Of a stretch of 64,000 nucleotides of DNA, positions 46,901 to 59,000 are shown piece after piece. Positions within the stretch are counted from its first letter, which is position 1. Every line of letters starts with the position of its first letter. The notes below the pieces were generated by a model. The model saw only the letters and a list, made by a program, of their open reading frames with translations. It did no database searches and was not told the origin of the DNA. Source of the DNA: Vanilla planifolia. Its lineage: Eukaryota; Streptophyta; Magnoliopsida; Asparagales; Orchidaceae. The stretch covers positions 787,001 to 851,000 of the forward strand of contig JAIUJO010000165.1 in NCBI GenBank assembly GCA_023846275.1. Reading direction: 5' to 3'. Both the position numbers and the translations under genes were made by a program.

Positions 46901-49293
46901 TGATTTTTTCCAGCAATTTTGGATTCAATGAGTTTGAAAGAGATCTCCAAATTAGTATGTTTAATATTTTGAAATTTGTTGGAGCTTCGAAATCCTTTTC
47001 TTTGCCTACTTTTTGATTTTGTTCATGCTTCGTAGTTGTTGGAAATTGACATTAAATTACTCTGTAGCTATAACTTTATTTGTTTAATGATATGCACTTT
47101 ATGAAGTACCATTTCTTTAGTTGCATATTTCCAACTTTTTTGACAAATTATTTATACCACTTTTGACAATAACAAAGACATTATGGAGGTACTAGTTACG
47201 AATTTCATAATGATCTTTCTCCATTTTAAAAAATATTTTTAAGATAATTGTTGTTTCCAAAATATCGATACAACTAAAAATGAGTTTTCTCCACCGTAGT
47301 GTCTTGGAGAACATATGTCCCACTTGCTTAAGATTGTCAGTGTTTGTACCTCATCTTGCTTAAATAATTATTATTGTTATATGGTCATGCTTTGCAATCT
47401 ATGTCCATTTATTGACATTATAGTTGCACACGATTCCAGCCTTTTGTGTTGCATAATTTTTCATGTGTTTTTGTCCTTTCACTCTTTTCTTCCTTTATTT
47501 CTTCTCATCATCTTTATCTTTTGATGTCTCTATCATCTTCACAATGCCTACTCGATGGGCAAGCGCCTTTTTTTCTTCATCACTAGCTGTAATTGTTCGA
47601 TCTAGTTGCTCCTTTCCCCCATCAACCATCCTTGGATTTGTTAGGTACTGTACCATGCATCATTTCTTTGCCTCTTGAAACCTTATCTCATTGTCTTGTT
47701 ATTCCTTTGAACATTATACAATGCTCTCTTTCCCTCTATCTAGATTCCTATTAACAAGTTCATTTCAAAATGAAGGCAAGAACTCTAAATCAATGAATTA
47801 GTCACACATTGTTCCGAATCTCTCCTCCCGCAAACATGGCACTAGAATCCACTTATGTTGCCCTTCATGTTTTAATCACTTCAACCACCTACCCTCTCAT
47901 ACATACAACACTCATGTTTTCCCTACCCCTCCCACCTTACCCCTTAACAAATTATTACATGAAACTTTATTCAAATGCAATCTATAATTGTCTAAAAGTC
48001 TTAATTCATTTTCCAAGCAAACCTTCTCTAGCAACTTAACATTAACTATGCTAGAATGATGGTGTTGACTTCTTCTTAAAGTTGGCAATGGAATATGAGG
48101 TGAATGGTTTAGTCCCCTTGTTAGGTATTGTACTAAAATACTAGTACTTAGCATACATGCATCTTCTTGAGGCCATGGCATGGAAAGGTAGAGCAGGACA
48201 CCATTGATACATGGGGAATGGATTCTCCTAACTTCGTTAGGTTGGTGGTGATTGTACTTGACATGACTCCATGCCATTGGCCACCATGCAACATCTTGTT
48301 GTCGATGCCATTCATTATGTTGAGGGATCATCTAACCCTAATTTTGTCATATGGTGATGGCCATTAGTTATCAGATTTGTCCGTTGAAATTGATTGTGAC
48401 TTAATCTAACACAATTATGCCCATCATCCCTTAAAAAGAGGTGGTTACTCTTCCCTTCATTTGCTCAAGAATTTTTGATTGTCCTCTTCCCTTCATTTGC
48501 TCAAACATTTCGTATGAATGTAAGATGTTGGCATGATAGCTCTTAAAACTATGAATATAGAAATCAACTTAAGTCCTTTAAGTATACAATTATGGCTTTA
48601 CTTGGGATTAAACTTGATGATGTTAAATTCTACAGCATTTTTCATAATTTAAGTCCATTTCACAATAAAGGTTATTATCGTAATTGTAATTATTACTTAG
48701 GTGGTTAGATCTTGGGCCTCTTGCTCGAGGTTTTTTATTACTTATTCTTACAATGACCTAGACTTTAAGATAGCCTTTTGGTATGAAATTAGAGGCTTTA
48801 TCCCCTTTAATTGGAGCTATTGGGAAGGAATAAAATAATAAATATTGTAATTCCTCTTATAAATATTATGCTGGATGATGTACCTTGCTTGGCCCCACCT
48901 TTATTTTGTTCGAAAATAATTTATGGAATCCAATCCATTCTACGCTTCATTTGGCTCTGTCCAATAAGGATTGATGATGGTCTTCCCAAATTCCTTTGTG
49001 TGGTTCTCCTTAAACCCCTTCCCTAATTACTTAACATGCATCATTTCGTATATATGCCTAAATCCAAGGGGAATCTTCTCAAACTTTAAGAATTTTTTAA
49101 CAAACTATTGAAATTTAAACATATTATGGTGAACCAAGGGATTTTATCTCATGAGATGGTCCTCAATATTACTTATCCAAGCGCAAGTGGATCAAATTGT
49201 TTTGCAAGTTCTAAAAGATGTCTAGATCCCTTGAAGGAAAGGCTAATTTTTTCTTTTCCATAAGAGCATCTTCTCCTTGCATGATTGGTTGCT

Positions 49294-49590
49294 TTATAAG
49301 GAAAGACAATTCAACTTGATATCCTTAGCTTTAAGAAGTTTATCTCTTGTGGATTGCTCAACAAGCAAAGTTTTGTTTATTGCATGTTGAAGAAAACAAC
49401 TTAAACTTATTTTACGGTGGTTAAAATGTTGGAAGGAATCTAATTCCCTTGGAATGACTATTTTTATTGGTGTCTTGATGATATAATACAAACCTTTGCT
49501 GTTGACATCCTCATAGAATACTTTGGGCTCTAATTTACCCTTTGAGCTCAATTGGGTTGGTGATCTCCTATCAATAGGCTTTTGAAACAT
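49294..49590 (-). CDS. Unrecognised 98-codon open frame, possibly a transposon fragment
   Basis: The frame includes FYEDVNSKGLYYIIKTPIKI, a run with HFNHRKISLSCFLQHAINK, and TRDKLLKAKDIKLN. The composition looks like real protein (charged and mixed, not low complexity), unlike most open frames here. It lies inside the right-arm-only segment and is antisense to the kinesin. I do not recognise the family. Sequence beyond the frame on the same strand has stops, so at best this is a fragment. Confidence 0.25.
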   Translation of the reverse strand: MFQKPIDRRSPTQLSSKGKLEPKVFYEDVNSKGLYYIIKTPIKIVIPRELDSFQHFNHRKISLSCFLQHAINKTLLVEQSTRDKLLKAKDIKLNCLSL

Positions 49591-50062
49591 TTATCTTCGT
49601 AGGATTCAATCATTTTTTGAATTTGAAGAAATCTAATCAGTTTGGTTCATTGTTGAGTTCTTCTTGGATTGTTTGGATATCATTTAGAGAAATTTCACTA
49701 TGGTTGTCACTTAGGCATTCGTTACAACACGGTTTGCATCAACCTTTGTGCTATAGATATCATGCTTATTGCAAAGGCAATTATTTCCCAATCAAACTTA
49801 GAGGATAGACCAATCTCTATTTAGTGTAAGTAGCTTTTATCAAAGGTAATACCTTCATGACAACATGAAGTTGGTTATAAAACTTGCTTAGAAAGTTTGT
49901 GCCAAATAACTTAAAATGGTCTTTTTATAAATATTGATATATGAAAGGCTTTTGGCTCAATTAACTAGCACAACTTTTTTTACTAAAGACTAGAAAATAT
50001 ATGTTTTTCTCCAAGCTTCTAGCTTAGATGAAAATGTGCATCTTTAATGTAAGTTCCTTTCT

Positions 50063-50250
50063 TTGGGTTATTTATTAAGTCTAGAGGGCTTTGTCATTGT
50101 TGTCTTACTTCTCTCTTTATCTTGACTCTCATTGTGTATCTCTAATATATGTTTCTTTTTTTGGGTTATTTAGTAAGTCTAGAGGGCTTTGACATTGTTG
50201 TCAAATTTCTCTCTTTGTCTTTAGTATCATTGTGTATGCCTTCTCATGTG
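50063..50250. repeat. Tandem duplication, 98-bp period
   Basis: TTGGGTTATTTA followed by 'taagtctagagggcttt' occurs at 50,063 and 50,161. Both units continue with 'cattgttgtc', 'ttctctcttt', 'atcattgtgtat' / 'ctcattgtgtat'. It lies near the end of the right-only segment. Confidence 0.8.
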
Positions 50251-51840
50251 CTGTTGATGTACTCTTGTTGTACTCTTGATGACACATTTAGGGAGAATAG
50301 ATTTGGCCCACATAGAAGTGAAAACGCTTACATCACTTGTCTTATCTTTATGTCTTTATTGATGAACACATTTTCATTTGGAAAAAGGATTTGCAAATGC
50401 TATTGTAAGGTACAATATCTCATATCGTACTACACAACCCATGCCTAATAGGTTGGTTGGACAACGTATCGTGCAATTTATTTCTATTAAGTAATCAGAG
50501 AATGTATTATATAGGTTTGATTCAATCCTAGTATTTGTATGATGATAAGAAATCTCTGACAACTAATTATATTGGTCCAATTCAACTTTGGCAGCTGTAC
50601 CATCCATAACATATATGCACAACACCATAATGTTGATCGTAATAAGCCGATAATAGCATCATACAAGTATAAAGCATGATAAACATAGCAATGCATTGGT
50701 GTATCAACTCTATATATATGTTGTTCGAATACAATCCATGCTCATATATGTAAACGGTTGGATAAGCAATTGGACATGATGATTTATTTATTAAGTGGTA
50801 CATAGCTTATTTTATTCTTTGATTTTCATGTTGCATTAGTACAATCATTAACATCAACTCATGTGTCATATTGGCATGATCATTTTATTGTACTAATATG
50901 ATAACCTTAAATTATCAAATTGACTCAAGCTCTCAAAATCTTCAAATGTAATGGATTTTTTGGTAAACCATTGTACTATATGTTCATTTTGTTAGACCAA
51001 TACAATTTTTATCATTTTCCCTTTTCACATATAGGCAAAAAGCTTCCCAACACCAGCTGCTAAGGTCGTACTAGTAGGACCTAAACGATTGTCTCATATG
51101 ATCATTACACTAAAAAATTGTAACGAAATCTAGCAATTTCAACTTCGCAGGGAACTCATATGCATCCATTTCTTGACACTTAAATTAATTAATACATGTT
51201 TTAAGAAAAGAGTGTGGGCCTGATCTTTAACATTCTATGTTATATCTTTAAAAAACAAAATTGAAAATCCCTTTCTTTCCTATAATCTTCCTTTTTCTTT
51301 TTTCAATTTTTTTTCAAATGGCAATATTGTTTTGTTTCCTTCTTCATCTTCAACTCTTCTATTTCTCTCTTCGTGCTTTCTTTCTCTTTCTTCTCTCCCA
51401 AAGTTTTCCAAACATATGCACTAGGACATTGGCATAGGAGAAGCTAAGAGGACTAAAATGATTTCTTTTTATTAATATTTTATTTGTAAATTCATAAAAA
51501 ATTTAAATCACCTCTTAAAACTACAAACCACATATCAGAAGATTTCTCATAACAATACCTTTGCAACTATATACTCAAAAATAAATTAGGACACATGTTT
51601 TTTGGCACTTTTTTTTGAGACTCTCACAATTAAATATATGTTTGAATTCTTGATTTGCATTGCTTACATTTGATACATTTTTTAGATGGATATAAGGGTT
51701 TAATTATACAAGTTGTCATTAGGAAAATACTTGAAAGAGATCCAAACTAGAGCTCACAAGTGTTTGGATTTAAGTTGAAAATCTTAATGCCATTTAAAGA
51801 CTCATATTTGGAGCTACACAATAGTTTATATTCTATGTAA

Positions 51841-52041
51841 TTAGTAGTGAAACGAATCCTCTTCCAACAATGTGAATTTGAAAGGAGCAATTTTCTTCTT
51901 TATCTCATCTCCTTCAAACACAACTTCAGGTTCCTCTTTATGCAAAGATGTTGGTTTTATTTTGATCAAAGAAGCAGACTCTGCCTCCTCTAGCACCTCG
52001 GTTGAAGAGACATTTGGAGAAGGAAACGCTCCTTTACTCAT
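51841..52041 (-). mobile_element. LINE ORF1 (DUF4283-like) fragment in kinesin intron, right arm
   Basis: A 66-codon minus-strand open frame reads MSKGAFPSPNVSSTEVLEE, then SLIKIKPTSLHKEEPEVVF and EGDEIKKKIAPFKFTL. It mirrors 20,120-20,335: about 41 of 57 aligned residues are identical. Of roughly 22 base differences in about 174, only about 3 are silent, which is the pattern of drift and not of selection. Similarity to the DUF4283 start (PFKxxLxGKFS) is lost after KFTL in this copy. Confidence 0.5.
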
Positions 52042-52961
52042 CGTGGGAGCACCTTCCCAAGGCCAAGCAGCCTAAGAACATATTACTAAAATACCATCAC
52101 TAAATGACGGGGAAATACTTGTCATAATACAAGCTTTTGCAATCCAGAACACTGCTCAATGTTCGAATGTCGTCGAAGTTGCACAGCCAAAGTCACAAAG
52201 TTGTTCTATCAAGGTTTCCAAGGGATTGATTTAATTTAGTCTTATGTGTGAATAAATTTGTGATTTCAAATAGTCAAAAAGCATATGGTTCATCAATGTG
52301 CAAAGTAGTTTTTCATTTTTTAGTTATGAAATTATCTTTTGCTTTATGAAAATACTTGCACAATTATATAGATAATAGAGGTTCTTATGACTATTTGTAA
52401 AGGTTTGTTTTGGAATAGAAAAAGTATTTCCACAAACTAAGTTGAGGGACATAGCTGATGTTTTTTTAAAGTAGTTGATAAAACAAAAAAAAACTTTGCT
52501 ATTATGGATTTTGTGGGTTGTATAGAACTTGTAAATATCATATTACTTCTAGTTCTTAAGGGTAATATTGACTTGAATCCCATTTCTTTTAGGTTTTACA
52601 TGAAGACAGCATTGCTTCTTGCTATTAACAAGCAAATCACTTAGCAACCTATATAGTTTGACGTATATCACTCTGAGGTTTTTCATATTTTATCTTGCAT
52701 TCTTAATCCCTTGAATAGTTACTATGGTATGCTTTACAATGACCTATTGCAACCATGCTATTCTTTCAAATCTAACTAGTTACATAGGGACATGTAGCAT
52801 AGTGGTGGGGCTTATTATGTTTGGCTTTAATTTTTTCTGTTGGCTTCCCCTCATCTTAATGTTATGCTATTTACAAGAGATCTTTTAGTTTTTTAGATGA
52901 AGTATTTGACAAATATTAACTGATTAATGTAAGTTATTTATCATATTTTTGATTGTGGTAG

Positions 52962-53042
52962 ATCCTTGTAGACGAGACAAAAAGCAGTCTCTTCTTTGCA
53001 AGCAAGGCTCTTCAAGTAAAAAATTGTGCCTGTGCGAATGAG
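52962..53042 (+). pseudogene. Kinesin motor C-terminal exon relic (right copy)
   Basis: After GTGGTAG the frame reads ILVDETKSSLFFASKALQVK and NCACANE, ending at a donor GTGTAC. It is the last beta strand and helix of the motor (ADETKSSLQFASRA..VKNCA.VNE). The exon is open over its 27 codons. The left copy (19,076-19,155) is one base shorter and frameshifted. Confidence 0.9.
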
Positions 53043-53200
53043 GTGTACATCATCTACAAGTTATTCGTCTTATAAAACAACTTTCAATTAAGCATGACAT
53101 AATTGTTTTGTTTATTTCTTTTTATTTTCTTTAATTGACTACTTTTAGATATTTGCATGCCATTTTAACTTTTGAAACTATTCTTTCTTTGAGCAAAACG

Positions 53201-53270
53201 ATTGTCACTGATGTTGCACTCTTGAAGCAACAAAAAAGGGAAACATAACAGCTTTAGGCAAAGTTGCTGG
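53201..53270 (+). pseudogene. Kinesin neck-linker exon relic (right copy), two stops
   Basis: The frame reads IVTDVALLKQQKRET, a TAA (53,246-53,248), QL, a TAG (53,255-53,257), then AKLL. This is the segment ILTDAALLKRQKKEIEELRSKL that follows the motor. The base pair before the exon is CG instead of the acceptor AG. The left arm lacks this exon through a deletion of about 66 bases. Confidence 0.85.
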
Positions 53271-53508
53271 TGCTTGATTTTTATAGTAAAGACTTCTATC
53301 CTCTTTTTTACCCAGCCACCAAAAGAGTGATCATTTTATGCATATATGTTTTAGAGCTCTCAATCTGAACCTCCTGAAGAAGAAATTCTTAATTTGCATA
53401 ATAATTTATTACAGGACTGGTGTATGGCTCTATAGTTAGTTTTTCAATTTGACATTTAATTTGCTGAGACACTGCTCTTCATGATTCCACTCAATTTTTG
53501 TGTTACAG

Positions 53509-53665
53509 AGTGAGCTTGAAAAGGAGCGAATAGCTTTGGAGTTGCACGAGGAAAAGAAAGCAAAAAGTTGTCGAGAGATAAGGTTATTGGAATAAGAAAG
53601 GAAGATTGAGAATCTTAGCTCACTGATATTATATTTTGAAAGGGATGAAAAAAATTATTCATTTA
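53509..53665 (+). pseudogene. Kinesin neck coiled-coil exon relic (right copy)
   Basis: After TGTTACAG the frame reads SELEKERIALELHEEKKAK, SCREIRLLE, a TAA (53,593-53,595), then ERKIENLSSLILYFERDEKN. It matches KIN-7O SELERERIALELEEEKKA and KIKNLSSMVLLSNRDEK as remembered. One stop in about 50 codons replaces a glutamine (CAA in the left copy). The 3' boundary is not clear. Confidence 0.9.
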
Positions 53666-55075
53666 AGTTTTTTGCCTTTTTCCTTTGGTTGATTAGCAAT
53701 CTAATTCTTTTTTTTTCACTATTTATGTAATAGCTAGATAGACTTTTTGTTGCTAGTTAATAATTGCCTTTTATTTGTAAACTTGCTTATGGTTGGCCTG
53801 AAAAGGCCTTTTGGGCTAGAGCATCTAATTTTCCCTAATCGTTAATTTGTCTTTTGGTGTGCAATCATGGCTAAAGGAAGTCACAGTATATTATATGTTT
53901 CTGAATAGACATAATTGTTTTATTAGGTTATTTGTATGGCTTATTGATTTCCTTTCTAAATATTCTTAGAATTTATGTTTTATGTTTAGTTCTCTAAACC
54001 TTATAAATACTTGTATTTTATTCTTTATGGTGTATGGAACATCTCATAATTAAATTATCTTGTCATCAATATCTTCAAGACTAAATGGGATGGCATTAGA
54101 TTGGCTTTAATCTACTAGATTAGGAGTTGTGTTGGAAAGATATGGTAGTAGCCTTTTCACATGTGCAACATGAAATGTTTTGTAGTTCTTCATGGTGATA
54201 GTCATAATTAGATTGGACTTTCAGGTATAAGACTGGCTTTACTATAGATTCTTAACATGACCTGTAAAGAAGAATTTTATGAAGTCAGGCAAAGAAGTGG
54301 CTTGTACTTCATTTGCTAGAACAGTGCTATGTTTAATGTCTTTGTCCAAAATATTTGATGTTATTGCCTCTTGAAAAGGAGGTCAAATTTCAAATGAGTT
54401 GCAGTTCATTTGGAATTGACCCTATTTTCCTAATAAGAGGTCTAAAATTCAATGTGAGCATAGCCTTTATTTTTCTTCAAAACAAATTACTTCAAAATTT
54501 TTTATGATTATAAAACCATTGTTTACCATGGAGTTGTAGAATATTTGTTAGTACAGAATTTCATAATGTAAAGCAGACGAAAAATTTTTCCAAAATGAAC
54601 CTTAATCATTTTGTTGTTGGCTTTGTTCAACAAGCATCTTAGGATTGCTCGAGTCCATCTTTAATAGTTTTGAAACTGTTTATGGCCCTTTTTATCTTTT
54701 TTTGGCTTGTATTCCTCCGCATCAATCCCATTCTTTAGTTATGATAATATTACAATGTTAACATTTTTTATCTCAAACAATTTTGAAAGGTAACCCTTTT
54801 TCCTTGCAATTGTTTGAGTTCTTTGCATTGTAAGTGATTGTTGTATTGTTGGTTTGTATACACATTTCAATTTTAATTTATTTATTTATCTTTTTGATTA
54901 ATCCTCTAATCATGCAATATTTTTATTTGTTGTTTACAATTTTAAGCTTATCTTGCACCTATAAGAACTTGGCTTCATATTTTGACATATTGTTATTTCT
55001 GCTTATTTATTTTGCATTGTTATATTTTACCTTTAAAGATACATTATTATTATTATTATTAATTAACTTTTTTAG
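53666..55075 (+). other. Intron of the right kinesin copy
   Basis: No coding relic recognised. The open frame 54,834-55,247 reads through intron sequence and includes the 55,076-55,139 exon; the hydrophobic first part is not a real membrane protein. An ATT-repeat tract lies at about 55,043-55,060, just before the exon. Confidence 0.6.
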
Positions 55076-55139
55076 GTTACAAGCAAGGAGGTTGGTGACC
55101 TGGTGTGCTTGGCCTTTTCAAAAGAATATGACTGATGAG
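55076..55139 (+). pseudogene. Kinesin TWC-motif exon relic (right copy)
   Basis: After TTTTTTTAG the frame reads LQARRLVTWCAWPFQKNMTD and E, ending at a donor GTAAAA. It corresponds to KIN-7O KRRDTWCIGPLSRDSTTEV as remembered. The exon is open and its splice signals are intact. The left mirror (17,217-17,280) has lost the acceptor. Confidence 0.85.
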
Positions 55140-58100
55140 GTAAAACTTGTTGATGTATCCATTACAAATTATTTTAGCCTTCATTTATGTTGTCTTCTTT
55201 ATGTTTTATTTATTCTAGATTATAATATTTCTAATGGTTTTCAATAAATTCAATTAATTCTTTGACATCCTTTTTTTTTGCCATCTTTGTTAAAATAAAC
55301 GTGCCTTGCATTTGTCGTATAAGAACATGAGAATATAAGAAGGATTTCTTTGGATATCAATTTTTACTTCCACGTAAAGTATGATATGTTTATTTGAATA
55401 ACTAATCCATTGTAGGTAATTAGATTCTTTATTGTCATGAACTTGATAAGCATAGTGTGTGCTGCATTTATCTTAGGTCACTTTTCATTTGGCATGAGGT
55501 GTCATATCTTGAAATAGTATGAATAAGAAAACAAACATTAACTTTAGGAGATATTTAGTTATGTATTATTTAGATTGTATTGATATTTAAATCATAGTGT
55601 TCTATAGATGTTAATGTTACCTAAAATTTATCAATATTTTTTATTGTTCAGCAGAGCATTATCTAAATAGTCTATTATTCTTATTTTTAATATGAAGTTG
55701 TTCGTCATCTAGATGTTGCTTATATTAGAAAAATACAATTATAATTTTAAATATTATTATTTAAAGATGTTATCAAATAATGCACATAATATATTTAAGT
55801 AATATTACAGTGTTTGACAGTATTGTTTAACCAATTGCCTTTTTCATATTTCATTTTTCCATTAGCTGTTGGCAATATGATCTAAACTTTGCTTCTTGCA
55901 TGTCATGGAGCTTTATTCTTTAGTAATGATCTACTGCCCATATTGGTTTTAATTTCCACTTTATGAGTTACTATTATATATACTTTATGTCAACACTTAT
56001 ATTGATTTGTTTAGTTCTCAAGATGCATTTATTTAGTGAAATCAATAAATAACAAATCGTTATCCATTTCTAATGATTGTGAAGGCAACATCAAGCTTAA
56101 GAAAGGTCCCCTTTTTCCAAATGCTTCTTATTTACAGAGAAAATAAAGATCATTAAAGAATACAGTCTCAAGAGTATTCTATGTCATTAAACGCATTCTT
56201 GTATTTTTCTAATTATCCTTCTCAATAATAGGGGCCACCCCTTTTCATCTTGTCTTGATAATGTTTCTCTTATTTTCTTGTGAAATTGAGGTCGTTGCCT
56301 TGGGTGTGTTTATTGAGATACTTGTATTTATCTAATGGCCAGTTTAGAAACCTTATATATTTTTAATGGAGTCTATACTATTTATTAGATTAGAATAGCT
56401 AAATTATCTATCAAATTCAATTTAATCACATCAATGTTTAGCAACAACTAATCATGTTATAGCCATTTGTGATCTTTATTTTATATTTTTAATATTTTAA
56501 TTATCAATTAAGATCTAAATAAACTTAAATGGACTTAGGTAGCACTAATAATCTTAAGAGAATTTATCCAAGACATTATTAATTTAAATTTACTTAAAAT
56601 AGACTTTAATTGAGTTGGACTTGGGATTAATTACAGATCTTAACTAATTTAACACCATTACTTAGTTCCTTGTAATGGTTTAGGCCTCCTGAACCATATG
56701 CTTCTACATAGATAATGTTTTTTTACCTTTGTTGACTTGTGGGATGTATTTTCCTTATTCTAAGATTTTTTTATAAAAAAAAATCCTTCATCTATTATCT
56801 TTTTTGATTAATTCTTAAGTCCAGTTTGACCAATTTTCCTTTGCCTTAGGTGTAGTTAAATCTTTGTTAAATTTTGACTTGAATCAAGGAAATTCTAAAA
56901 GACTACTTGAATATCCTTCTAGCATTATTTATAAAAATAATAGAAGGATTGAAGGGCACTAAAAGAATATGTACTTTTCTTAAACCAAGACTTCTTCAAC
57001 TTTAATTTTGAAGAAATTGGTTTTGTTTAAACCCTAAATTTAGAATTGGCTATTCCAACTCTTATGACAACAAATGGAGTTCTTTTGGCCCATCTTCATA
57101 ATGATTGTAGATTATCTTTGAGCATTGCAAGCTAATGTTCCACACGGTCACCATTTCTCCATTAACAATACCTTGATTGAAATCCATCTTCCAATCAAGC
57201 AATTGATAGCCTTCTCTATCAATATTGATTTGTATTCTGATTCAATCAGGGTTAGTCCCTATCTCTTTTTTGCCTTAACATCTAGTTATTACCTAATGGA
57301 TCCATTAGTTTTTTTCTTTATTCATCTTTAAGAAATGTTGAAACTATGGCTGTAATTCCAACATTTTATGACCTTGCCTTAGTGACGAGGTACCAACTAG
57401 TTTGGTCTCCAGAAAGGTTTTGCTTTTTTAAGGTTTATATTTGTAGACTGAAAATTTCTTGTGTGGCTATTGATCATTATATTCCTCCATTTAGAAGTCT
57501 TCTAAGAATTTTTCCTTGCACAATTGATTCCACTTTTAAATTTAATGATCACTCCCTATTGTCATTTGTTTCAATTGTCATGCATATTAAAACAATTTTG
57601 AGAAATTGCATTTAAAGAAGTAATGTTGTCTTCCTCAAAATTGTGATATTAACATTTTTATAGTCATTTTTTTGGCTACTCTTCCTTAGTTGATTTTTGT
57701 ATTCTTTAGTTTTCTAACCATTACAATTTCATTGGCAAGATTTGTTAGTTAATCCCTACATGAAAAACTTTCCCTTTTCTATTCATAAATGGTTAGATGT
57801 TATAGATACTGACTTTTTCTTTGTCAATTTCTTCCATGTTGGTGCAAAGTGGTTTATAAGATTTCATGGTCAACTCAATCATGATTTCTTGATGCTTAAG
57901 AAACATACTTTCTTTAAATGACAAATTGCATGTAGGCTTTTGAGATTTAGCTAAATTTTCAAGTTTTTTAGGTTTCAAAATTAGCCACTAAGCTCATAAA
58001 TATTTTAAATGTTATAACTAGATTCTTGAATCTTTTTCCCCACAAAATATCTTTCAAATATTCCAATATAAGTCTTAGATGTTTTTATAATTGCTATGTA

Positions 58101-59000
58101 GATCTATATAAGAAAGTGTAGCTTAAGAATAAAAAATTAGACTAGTTATCTTCTAGCTAGTTAAGCAAAAACCAATATGCTAAAAAACATTTAGTTTTAT
58201 TTTACAAGTCCTTAATGTAATCTTTCAGCCTACCTTTCTCTGTTCAAATTATCTTTTTCTTATGTCTCGTTTGGTTTGTCTATTTTTCTATTCATATGAA
58301 AAAAAATTTAATAGCACATCTTCTAAAAGTTTAAATATTTCCAAACATTCAAAACCTATTTTCTCTAAGCTTATTCTCAATTACTAAAACACCAGCCAAC
58401 CTTCTCTTAAAGGTACTTATTTGCACTCATATTTTAAAGTGTAGTCACTCATTCTTCATAGTGTTTATTTTATTTATGATAAATTTTATTGTCTTGCATT
58501 GTGACCATATAACATTACAATCTTATAGCAATCATATAGGCATACCATAAATTTAATTTGTTGTGGTAGTTATTCAACAAGTAATAAGCATTTTAAACAT
58601 AATAGATGGTATTAGTATAATATCTTTGTTTATGATTTCGGCGAGCATTTTAGTTCATAAAACTATGGAATTGTTAGCTTATGCTTTGTGAAGCTGGGGA
58701 AAAAATATGCTCAAATCCCAATGCATGTTGCAAAATACTATTGAAAGTTGGTGTTAGGGCCAATGCTATCTTTTTTTGTAGTAAAAAAATGGACATATTG
58801 GTCTTTTTTTCCTCATGTCATTCAAAAATGTTATGGAATGGTCTAATCTTTAACATAAGACATTCAAACATATTACAAGAATACTTTTTCAACCACATTT
58901 CATAAAAAAAAATTTAAAATTTCATTTAAAAGACACTTTTTTGTTCCTTTCTTAAATGACAATAACCACAACAAACAAACCCAATAGCCTTTTCATAAAC
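55140..59000 (+). other. Intron of the right kinesin copy
   Basis: This mirrors 12.84-17.22 kb and contains the MITE-like element at 55,548-55,839. Open frames at 57,125-57,331 and 57,346-57,615 are not recognised and have no intact equivalents in the left arm. Confidence 0.6.
55548..55839. mobile_element. MITE-like element, right-arm mirror
   Basis: This starts GGAGATATTTAGTTATGTATT and ends TATTGTTTAACCAATTGCC, giving imperfect inverted termini; the length is 292 bases against 293 in the left arm (16,517-16,809). Its insertion predates arm separation. Confidence 0.55.

Larger units (their letters stand above)
49212..50336. other. Right-arm-only segment of about 1.1 kb
   Basis: The left arm joins TTGCAAGTTC directly to TTGTCTTATC (minus strand near 21,630). 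In the right arm these strings are separated by this segment. It is either an insertion in the right arm or a deletion in the left. It holds a 98-codon minus-strand open frame (49,294-49,590, beginning MFQKPIDRRSPTQ) and a 98-bp tandem duplication. No terminal repeats or target duplication are obvious. Confidence 0.6.
45963..52961 (+). other. Long intron of the right kinesin copy with transposon debris
   Basis: This mirrors 19.16-24.27 kb and contains the LTR-like block at 46,660-46,900, a right-only segment at 49,212-50,336 and a LINE ORF1 fragment at 51,841-52,041. The open frame of 139 codons at 47,912-48,331 (minus) and those at 47,315-47,678 (plus) are not recognised and show no conserved motif. 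Confidence 0.6.

Noticed and set aside
47912..48331. Longest open frame in the window (139 codons, minus strand) as a gene
   Set aside because: It has no family motif, lies antisense in a kinesin intron and has no intact mirror in the left arm. In about 128 kb of six-frame space an opening of this length is expected by chance.
54834..55247. 137-codon open frame as a membrane protein
   Set aside because: The hydrophobic half is translated T-rich intron. The only meaningful part is the short kinesin TWC exon at 55,076-55,139.
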